64,000 bases of DNA from Adhaeribacter swui (GTDB lineage: Bacteria > Bacteroidota > Bacteroidia > Cytophagales > Hymenobacteraceae), in contig NZ_CP055155.1 in the NCBI RefSeq assembly GCF_014217805.1, forward strand, positions 52,704-116,703. The letters run 5' to 3'. A model generated the notes under the pieces. The model ran no database searches. It was given only the letters and a program-made list of their open reading frames with translations, and had not been told where the DNA came from. Position 1 is the stretch's first letter. Every line of letters begins with the position of its first letter. Below, piece by piece: positions 33,015-39,377 of the stretch. A program made the position numbers and the translations under genes.

Positions 33015-33461
33015 ATGGAAACATTAAAGTATAAAGTAATTAAGACTGAAGAAGAATACCAATCCTATTGCAAGAAGTTGGAGGATCTAGTATTCACAGA
33101 AATTAAAACGCCGACAGTAAACGATGAGATAGAGCTTTTAACCTTTCTTATTGAGAAATGGGATCAGGATCATAATACTTTCCAAGAAGCTGACCCAATA
33201 AAATTATTAAAAGGATTAATGGCAGAGAGGCATTTAAAAGCTAAAGATTTAGTAGAAATATTAGGAATAAGCAAAGGGTTAGTTTCAGATATTCTCAATT
33301 ATAAAAAAGGTCTTTCTAAAGAAGTTATTAGAGCTTTGGCTGGCTTTTTTAAATTATCTCAGGAAGCCTTTAATCGTCCATATAAATTACAGGCCACGAT
33401 AAATTCACATATTAGAAATGCAAGTGTCATGAACACTACCAAAGAAGGTATTTTACATTAG
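33015..33461 (+). CDS. higA: HigA antitoxin with XRE helix-turn-helix
   Basis: A 148-aa antitoxin. An N-terminal helical region (residues 1-65) would contact HigB, and a central XRE domain at about 70-130 (MAERHLKAKDLVEILGISKG, LVSDILNYKKGLSKEVIRAL) binds operator DNA. Length fits the longer HigA type in Bacteroidota. It would repress the higBA promoter, and the large palindrome upstream of higB is an obvious candidate target. Its stop codon lies in the left arm of the dyad at 33450-33489. Confidence 0.92.
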   Translation: METLKYKVIKTEEEYQSYCKKLEDLVFTEIKTPTVNDEIELLTFLIEKWDQDHNTFQEADPIKLLKGLMAERHLKAKDLVEILGISKGLVSDILNYKKGLSKEVIRALAGFFKLSQEAFNRPYKLQATINSHIRNASVMNTTKEGILH

Positions 33462-33489
33462 TTAAAGGGTAGTTTAACAAATGTAAAAT
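33450..33489. promoter_or_regulatory. 17-bp-arm dyad upstream of the second recombinase unit
   Basis: Arms 33450-33466 (ATTTTACATTAGTTAAA) and 33473-33489 are inverted with one mismatch around a 6-bp centre. It shares the outer ATTTTACAW element with the dyad at 15516-15559 before the first recombinase. It could be a recombinase site or a terminator of higA. Confidence 0.5.
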
Positions 33490-33573
33490 CACTAAATTCC
33501 CCTATCTTTACCGTTAAAGTAAGGCAGCCATTTCTAATCAGCATCTGCCTTCCTCTTAAAAGCGAACCGGACG

Positions 33574-33996
33574 ATGCCTGAACAGATTACTCCTTATATC
33601 GAGCAGTTTTACGATGACACCGAAATTTGGCCGATCATTCACCAGGCCTCTTACCTGGAACAGCAGTTTCAGGATCCGGCAGTCCAGCAGAATACTGTTT
33701 GTGTCGTGTTACCCTTTGTGCGCCGGCACCCCGGATACTCGCTCCATCAATTAGACCTGGATCTTTTTATTAAGCACCACGACGTGACCGACCTGGGAGA
33801 ACTGGAGCTTTACCGGGTTCGGGACTTCATTCGCCAAAAAGTCGATCTTGGACCCTTGATGCACGGGGTACACCAAATTACCGGCGTTGATATCACCGAG
33901 GTATTGGAAAGAATCAAAAAGCAGATTCAATTTCTCCAGCGGCCGGAAAACCACGATTTACCGGTAGCTCCGGCTCAGCTCATTCATGCCTTTTAA
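33574..33996 (+). CDS. Hypothetical 140-aa protein paired with recombinase 2
   Basis: The family is not recognised. The soluble protein has a helical C-terminus (ITEVLERIKKQIQFLQRPE) and a central segment VVLPFVRRHPGYSLHQLDLD. It starts ~85 bp after the ATTTTACA dyad and ends 16 bp before the serine recombinase, so the two are almost certainly one transcript. It might direct or control recombination. The first recombinase (14824-15489) has no such neighbour. Confidence 0.7.
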   Translation: MPEQITPYIEQFYDDTEIWPIIHQASYLEQQFQDPAVQQNTVCVVLPFVRRHPGYSLHQLDLDLFIKHHDVTDLGELELYRVRDFIRQKVDLGPLMHGVHQITGVDITEVLERIKKQIQFLQRPENHDLPVAPAQLIHAF

Positions 33997-34011
33997 AAAA
34001 CCAGGGAAGAG

Positions 34012-34701
34012 ATGAAAAAGTACGTTGCTTATTACCGGGTCTCTACCGCCAAGCAAGGCATCTCGGGTTTAGGCCTGGAAGCCCAGCAGTACGCTGTCAA
34101 CGCTTTTGTAAAGGGAGCGGCTCAGATTGTGGCGGAGTACACGGAAGTGGAATCGGGTAAAAAGAACAACCGCACCCAACTGCTTTTGGCCATTGCGGAA
34201 GCCAAGAAACAAAAAGCCACTTTACTCATCGCTAAGCTCGGCCGGCTCAGTCGCAATGCCGCTTTTATTTTTACCTTGCGGGATAGTGGGGTTGATTTTG
34301 TCTGTGCCGATATGCCCGATGCTAATACCTTAACCATTGGCATCTTTGCGGTACTGGCCCAGCACGAACGGGAGCTGATTAGCAGTCGCACCAAAGCCGC
34401 GCTTCAGATGAAGAAAAAACAAGGAGTCAAATTGGGTACTCCCGAGAACTTAACCGATCAGGCGCGCCTAACCAGTCTCCAGGTTAGGCAGCAGAAAGCC
34501 ATTACAAATAAAAATAACAAGCGAGCGGCCGCCCTGATTCAAGTATACCGGCAGCAAGGCTTCACTTGGCTAGCTATAGCGCAGAAGTTAAATGAGGCGG
34601 GTTTTAAAACGAGCCGGGGAGGGATGTTTCAAGCCGTTCAAGTGCAGCGGATATACCAGCAGCTAGTTACCATTTCTTCTTTCCCAATTCCTTCTGCTTA
34701 A
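34012..34701 (+). CDS. Small serine recombinase (resolvase/invertase family), copy 2
   Basis: A 229-aa serine recombinase with the same layout as copy 1: YYRVSTAKQ (nucleophile Ser about residue 11), EVESGKKNNRTQL, ERELISSRTKAAL and a C-terminal helix-turn-helix (QGFTWLAIAQKLNEAGFKTS). The usual IAKLDRLSRN motif here reads IAKLGRLSRN, so the conserved Asp next to the catalytic Arg is Gly. That could weaken or alter catalysis. It carries an ~8-residue C-terminal extension. It is in opposite orientation to copy 1, 19 kb away, so the interval could be invertible or a former transposon (inference). Confidence 0.93.
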   Translation: MKKYVAYYRVSTAKQGISGLGLEAQQYAVNAFVKGAAQIVAEYTEVESGKKNNRTQLLLAIAEAKKQKATLLIAKLGRLSRNAAFIFTLRDSGVDFVCADMPDANTLTIGIFAVLAQHERELISSRTKAALQMKKKQGVKLGTPENLTDQARLTSLQVRQQKAITNKNNKRAAALIQVYRQQGFTWLAIAQKLNEAGFKTSRGGMFQAVQVQRIYQQLVTISSFPIPSA

Positions 34702-34705
34702 TCCA

Positions 34706-34867
34706 ATGGCTATACTCATGTTTTTGGCGCACGTTTGTATTAATTGTAGCGGTAGATTCCTGGATCTGTCTACGAAGGCGGGAAAGCAGGGATTACTCCT
34801 GTTCATTTTACTAATGCTGCTGGTACTTATTTACTCCATCTTCGAATATTATTATAAGGATAAGTAA
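34706..34867 (+). CDS. Small 53-aa single-span membrane protein
   Basis: An ATG-started frame begins 4 bp after the recombinase stop. It encodes an N-terminal part with two cysteines (HVCINCSGRF), a basic turn, one strong membrane span (LLLFILLMLLVLIYSIF at about residues 30-46) and an aromatic/lysine tail. Composition and tight spacing favour a real gene co-transcribed with the recombinase. No function can be named. Confidence 0.45.
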   Translation: MAILMFLAHVCINCSGRFLDLSTKAGKQGLLLFILLMLLVLIYSIFEYYYKDK

Positions 34868-34887
34868 AAATGGTACTACAAAACAAC

Positions 34888-36141
34888 TTATTTGCTCTCT
34901 TCTACAATAGCTATAACTTCTAGTGCATAATGAACGCCGTATAAGTTATCAGGATTCTGAAGTCCTAAACTTACATACTTAGCCTCGTTGCTCTTAATAG
35001 GTACTACCGCAGAACTTAAGCTTGTGCGAGAACCTTCTCGATCATAATAAAACTCTTTTTTAGCTTCAAACGAATCTGCTTGCTTTACTTCTTTCATTAA
35101 GTAAACGTTGCAGATGCTCCCTCCTGGAGGCGTGCTAAGGCTAGCTACTGCTAGCTTGGTAATACCTGTTTCATCAACTAAAGTGGTTAGTTGAGATAAT
35201 AATTGAAACTTTGCTTGAGAAGCGGCTACTTCGGCCTGATTACGAGAAGCGGTGAATTCGTAATACCACGCTACGGTATTTGCTGGTAATTTAACTGGAA
35301 TAACAGTCCGGCTTTTACCAGGGTTATAATAACTAACCAAGTATCCCTTCTGCGGGTCTAGAACTTTAACGGCTTTATAAGATTTCCGCACGACAACCTC
35401 TTTTCCCATCTCGTTCCAACGCCTAATTTCACCTACTAATTGACCATTTTGGTAAGTTGCTTCCTCCCTTTTTTTGCCATTCTCATCGTAGGTAAAACAA
35501 GTCCCATGTTTTATTTCTAGATTATTACCTAATAATTTACCGTCCCATTGTAATTTTTTAGAAGGATAATAATAATCCCGAACAATTCCTGTGGGCTCTC
35601 CATTTTGATACTTTACATTTCGAATATAGGAGGCATCCTCCGGAGTGCTGGTTTCTTCCTTGTCCCGGTCTAAATAGATGGTCCAGTTTCCCTGCCTTTT
35701 TCCGGTTTGGGTACAATTTACTTTGGGTAATACCAATCGATAGTTCCGAGAATTAGCTGGTAAATCTACTTTAACGAAAGGTACTTTAGCAACTCCCTTC
35801 GTTAAAGATATAGGTGCCTCAGAAGCGGCATTACTTACTTGAAAAGCATCCGTAGGATGAATAAATAAGCCATATTGACCTTCATACACCTGGTCGCAAC
35901 CACTGACACGTCCATAGTAGTAGAATGAATCACCCGCAACACCTCTGGGCAACAGGTTAGTAGAATCATGGGCGGCAATGTTCACCCAGCCTAAAGTACT
36001 CCAACCTTTAATCAACCCTTTATCGGCATAATACCCTACAGCCAAAGAAATAGGATAGTCGGAAGGATTAACAACTTTTAATTGGGCCATACAAGGTAAA
36101 AAAGATAAAGACACTAGAAGTGCGAGTAATAGTTTATTCAT
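34888..36141 (-). CDS. Secreted DUF1036 and MORN-type repeat protein
   Basis: The ATG at 36141 is chosen because it begins the signal peptide (MNKLLLALLVSLSFLPCMAQ); an ATG at 36177 would bury it. Residues ~20-110 match DUF1036 (NPSDYPISLAVGYYADKGLI, WVNIAAHDS, YYYGRVSGC). Residues ~155-260 contain YwqK/MORN-like repeats (KYQNGEPTGIVRDYYYPS, EEATYQNGQLVGEIRRW). The C-terminal part is a beta-rich domain that I do not recognise. It is periplasmic or secreted and its role is unknown. It is convergent with the recombinase 2 unit. Confidence 0.75.
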   Translation of the reverse strand: MNKLLLALLVSLSFLPCMAQLKVVNPSDYPISLAVGYYADKGLIKGWSTLGWVNIAAHDSTNLLPRGVAGDSFYYYGRVSGCDQVYEGQYGLFIHPTDAFQVSNAASEAPISLTKGVAKVPFVKVDLPANSRNYRLVLPKVNCTQTGKRQGNWTIYLDRDKEETSTPEDASYIRNVKYQNGEPTGIVRDYYYPSKKLQWDGKLLGNNLEIKHGTCFTYDENGKKREEATYQNGQLVGEIRRWNEMGKEVVVRKSYKAVKVLDPQKGYLVSYYNPGKSRTVIPVKLPANTVAWYYEFTASRNQAEVAASQAKFQLLSQLTTLVDETGITKLAVASLSTPPGGSICNVYLMKEVKQADSFEAKKEFYYDREGSRTSLSSAVVPIKSNEAKYVSLGLQNPDNLYGVHYALEVIAIVEESK

Positions 36142-36338
36142 ATATTCGTTGTTGCAATATGCAAAACTACGATTCACTATAATCCACTCATAGTTAAAGT
36201 TATAACAAGCTGAATATTTTTAAATAACCCTACTTAGGTTTATAGGAATACTTAAGAATAATTCTATTACTTTAGCAGAAACAAAACAAAAGGATGGCTA
36301 GGTATTCCGCTATAAATAATACATAATCAGTAATAAAC

Positions 36339-36368
36339 AATAATTAATACGTATTATGTAAATGATGC
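36339..36368 (+). repeat. Left arm of a 30-bp inverted repeat pair
   Basis: This 30-bp sequence (starts AATAATTAATACGTATTATG) recurs in inverted orientation at 38072-38101 with one mismatch. The pair encloses the orphan gene at 36774-37553. It may mark the ends of a small element or be paired regulatory or iteron sites. Confidence 0.65.
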
Positions 36369-36615
36369 ACCCCATAGAATGGAATATACAATACTTTTTA
36401 TTTAGTGCTGTATGTTGCCAGGATTTTCTAATATGGATTTATACAGACAGATACGAGAAGAACTATTATAAAAGGCTACCTGGAGTGATTTGCTTTTGAT
36501 TTTAAACCTCTTTTGGAGGAGGATTAAAAACTTTTATTTAACATAAGGTAAATTATAGGACAAAAGATAAACTCCTGAAACAGCTTTACACTACGTGTAT
36601 AAAGCTAACAATTAA

Positions 36616-36717
36616 GCTGAAAAAGAAAGCCGTATTACTCATCACCAAGCTCCAAAGCATTAAGCAGCGAAAACGCTTTTCAAGATTTAATGAGCTGCCA
36701 ATCCGTAAAAAAGCTTA
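36616..36717 (+). pseudogene. Possible serine recombinase remnant
   Basis: A 33-codon ATG-less frame reads LKKKAVLLITKLQSIKQRKR and ends at a stop. It resembles the recombinase segment AKKQKATLLIAKLGRLSRNA, with about 75% nucleotide identity over 36 bp by eye. The rest of the gene is gone. The match is short, so the call is tentative. Confidence 0.3.
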
Positions 36718-36773
36718 ATTTTCACCAATCTAAAAGATGAATTAAGTTCGACTAATAAGTACAAGTATTTTAT

Positions 36774-37553
36774 CTAAAATAACTCGTTGTCGGCGGTAAT
36801 ATATTCGTCTAGTTTTTGTCGGATCTCACGCCCGCCAAAGCCTTTGCGCCGCATGGCTGCAATAAACCCGCGTGCCCAATCATCAGCCGTCCACTTAGCA
36901 GGCATTTGAGGTTCACCCGAATTGGAATAATGTTCAATGTCCGAACGTAAGCCAATAAGAATTTCTTTGCCATTGGCTTTTACCGAATAGTTTGCGTTCT
37001 GCGCCGCATTTACCAGGGATACCAAAGATCGGACGTAATTTATCTTGTTGAGTTCACCCACAACAAGTAAACCGGTATAATTAGTTAAACCATTGACGAT
37101 AATACTTCTCAAGGATTCCTTTTCAGCAGCAAACTCCACCGTTAAACCGTCATTTTTTTTTCGAACGGAGTATTCCCCGGATTTGCTGCAATACGTTCGG
37201 ACAAAGCTTAATAAGCCGGCATCAATGTCTTTGAATTCAAGGGTTTCCCCTGGTTTTAATTCATCAATGGATTTGCGAACGGCCGCGCGGCTGATGCGAT
37301 TACCAAAATCCATGGGCAACAATATCGGTTCGTTTTTCTCAATAATGTAAAACCCAGGCCTTCTTTCACTATTTAAAAACACAACCGGCCGGACTACAAA
37401 TCCATCTTTTTTCTTGGCCCCAAACTGCTCCATGTGCCTGGCGGCATAATCCGAAATTAAAGGTCGCATGATCTCGGACTTATACCGATTGGCATCTATT
37501 TCGGTTTGGCCAATACCTAAACATTTAAGTAATTCGAAATACTCTTTTTTCAT
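36774..37553 (-). CDS. Orphan 259-aa protein flanked by inverted repeats
   Basis: No family is recognised. The protein seems to hold two related alpha-beta modules: about residues 88-145 (AAVRKSIDELKPGETLEFKD ... GEYSVRKKNDGLTVEF) and about 148-208 (LRSIIVNGLTNYTGLLVVGE ... NYSVKANGKEILIGL). Both follow a pattern often seen in small phage or plasmid DNA-binding domains. The C-terminus (WTADDWARGFIAAMRRKGFG) is a conserved-looking helix. It stands alone, with AT-rich iterated DNA upstream and a 30-bp inverted repeat around it. A replication or transposition-related role is possible but unproven. Confidence 0.65.
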   Translation of the reverse strand: MKKEYFELLKCLGIGQTEIDANRYKSEIMRPLISDYAARHMEQFGAKKKDGFVVRPVVFLNSERRPGFYIIEKNEPILLPMDFGNRISRAAVRKSIDELKPGETLEFKDIDAGLLSFVRTYCSKSGEYSVRKKNDGLTVEFAAEKESLRSIIVNGLTNYTGLLVVGELNKINYVRSLVSLVNAAQNANYSVKANGKEILIGLRSDIEHYSNSGEPQMPAKWTADDWARGFIAAMRRKGFGGREIRQKLDEYITADNELF

Positions 37554-38175
37554 ATTATTAAATGTGCATTAGACTATAAATATAATAAATACTTACGTAT
37601 TATTTTTATAGAATATACCAGCATTCAATGCAAATATTAGCAATATATTTATTACTAAATTGCCTAAACATCAATAATATTCGTATTGTTGTTGTTGACA
37701 AATCTCGCGTTAAAATATAATATTGATATTATACTTATCATCTAATTATAATAAATAATAGAATATTATACATGTTGACAAATCCGGTTAGGGCTAACCA
37801 GTTTCTAGTCTTTTAACAGTTTGACATTTTATGTTGCAGTCTTAACCAAATAAACAAAAGGGGAAAAAAAACCTTTTCTGGTTCTCACAAATATAGAATA
37901 TTTAATAGGTATTTTTAAGCCCCTCCCCTAGCAGCTTCTAACCAAAAACAAATCACTCCTGATAGTCTTTTACAATTGTTGTTCGCCTATCTGGCTGCTT
38001 ATATTAACCCTAGAAAACTCTGTTAATCTATAGATCTACTTTTGTAATTTATTAGTTCCATAAATTAACACGCATCATTTACATAATATGTATTAATTAT
38101 TATAGATTATTTATTACGCATTATTTATTAATGAATATGTATTATTTATAAAAGGCAGATGAATATTTTAGTTTA
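37554..38175. other. AT-rich region with iteron-like repeats
   Basis: No gene is seen. A motif TAYGYATTATTTWTWA recurs at about 37594, 38115 and 38136, with related copies in the inverted-repeat arms. TTGACAAATC occurs at about 37697 and 37777, and a small dyad GGTTAG-GG-CTAACC lies at about 37788. This is the promoter side of the orphan gene. It resembles a plasmid-type origin or a multi-site operator. IS982 has inserted at its right end. Confidence 0.45.
38072..38101 (-). repeat. Right arm of the 30-bp inverted repeat pair
   Basis: The reverse complement of 36339-36368 with one mismatch (starts GCATCATTTACATAATATG on the plus strand). It lies 75 bp from the IS982 left end. Confidence 0.65.
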
Positions 38176-39199
38176 ACGTGAGTTATGGGTTAAGCAAGGA
38201 GTAGATGTTTGGTGTTGGGGACAAAGGCAGCGGGTTTATGGTCGTAGAAGCAATAAGCGGTTAGGGCAGCGAGCATGTGCGCATAAGCATTTAGTGGACT
38301 ACGATGGCGGGTATGTTCCAGGTCAAACACACTCGTTAAGATGTCATGGATTGATTCAATCAAAGCTCTTTTCCGCAGCTGGAGTTTATCTTCTAGGAGC
38401 AGGAGTTTGTTTTTCATCTTGCTTCTAATTTTGGTAATCAGGTGCAATCCCTGTTCATAGAACTGCTCAAATAAACTCGTTAGATAGCCTCTATCCCCAT
38501 AGCACTTGCCCTTTAAACCCTGCAGTTGCGCCAAGAGTACTTGTTGGTTATTATCGGCTACGTTGGCTGGCGTGAACAAAAAGTTCACCACTTCTCCATA
38601 TTGGTTAATCACTAAGTGCAGCTTAAAACCAAAGAACCAGCCGGTGGAAGACTTACCTCGGGTAGCTAGTTGGCCAAAGACTTGGTTTTGGTGGATGCGG
38701 TGATTATCACAAATGGGCAGCTTCTTGGAGTCAATAAAGTAAGTGCCCGTGCGCTGACTCAACAGCGTGCGCCACTTCAAAAACACGTACAAACCGGGAA
38801 GTAGGCGGGGAATCCGCGCGACAAACCGTTCATAGCTGACTTGATAAGGAAAGTAGCTGTAGAGTTCTTTTGCCAATAGCTCATGATAATAATATTCAAA
38901 GCACTTGTAACCGGAGAATTGATAGAAAACCAGTATGGTCAACAATTCACTATCGCTCATGACTGGTTTGTGCACAGAAACTTTTCGAATGGGCACTTGT
39001 TTGGCTTGCCAGGCATAAAGGGCTAGGCAAAAATCATCCAGAGCAATAAACAACTCGATTAATTTTTTTTCTTTATCTTCGCTTAGCATAGGTCTTAATG
39101 GTTAAAGGGTTTGTTGTTCGCACTCCAAATTTCTAACTTTTTAGGACCTATTGCTAATTATATCATTATTTATCAATCACTTATATCCATAACTCACGT
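38176..39199. mobile_element. Complete IS982-family insertion sequence
   Basis: The 1024-bp element has 13-bp terminal inverted repeats ACGTGAGTTATGG (38176-38188) and CCATAACTCACGT (39187-39199). It is flanked by a 7-bp target duplication TAGTTTA (38169-38175 and 39200-39206). Duplication length and single-gene layout fit IS982. Intact ends and gene suggest a recent insertion. Confidence 0.93.
38190..39089 (-). CDS. IS982-family DDE transposase
   Basis: A 299-aa transposase filling almost the whole element. The N-terminus (MSDSELLTILVFYQFSGYKC) is a helix-turn-helix-like region, and the catalytic core contains YFIDSKKLPICDNHRI (first Asp), GKCYGDRGYLT (second Asp) and a downstream RKRALIESIHDIL (Glu), the order expected for a DDE enzyme. 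The block GKSSTGWFFGFKLHLVIN is characteristic of IS982. No frameshift is seen, so it is probably active. Confidence 0.93.
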   Translation of the reverse strand: MLSEDKEKKLIELFIALDDFCLALYAWQAKQVPIRKVSVHKPVMSDSELLTILVFYQFSGYKCFEYYYHELLAKELYSYFPYQVSYERFVARIPRLLPGLYVFLKWRTLLSQRTGTYFIDSKKLPICDNHRIHQNQVFGQLATRGKSSTGWFFGFKLHLVINQYGEVVNFLFTPANVADNNQQVLLAQLQGLKGKCYGDRGYLTSLFEQFYEQGLHLITKIRSKMKNKLLLLEDKLQLRKRALIESIHDILTSVFDLEHTRHRSPLNAYAHMLAALTAYCFYDHKPAAFVPNTKHLLLA

Positions 39200-39306
39200 T
39201 AGTTTATTTATTCCTGCTAAAGTGATACAATATTCTATTGAACATATAATTGGTTATAGGAATAACTCAATGGAATGCACTATTAGTTTCAGATACGGAA
39301 AGAGAT

Positions 39307-39350
39307 GGCCAGCAGGTAAAGTCTGCTCACAAAACCTTTACTGGCCTTTT
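39307..39350. terminator. Weak terminator-like hairpin near the paoC end
   Basis: GGCCAG...GTAAAG (39307-39321) can pair with CTTTACTGGCC (39336-39346), followed by TTTT on the plus strand and A/T-rich sequence on the minus strand. It lies just beyond the end of the molybdenum-enzyme operon. The stem has an internal bulge. Confidence 0.4.
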
Positions 39351-39377
39351 AAGTTTACCAAACTCTCTTTCCTTCTT

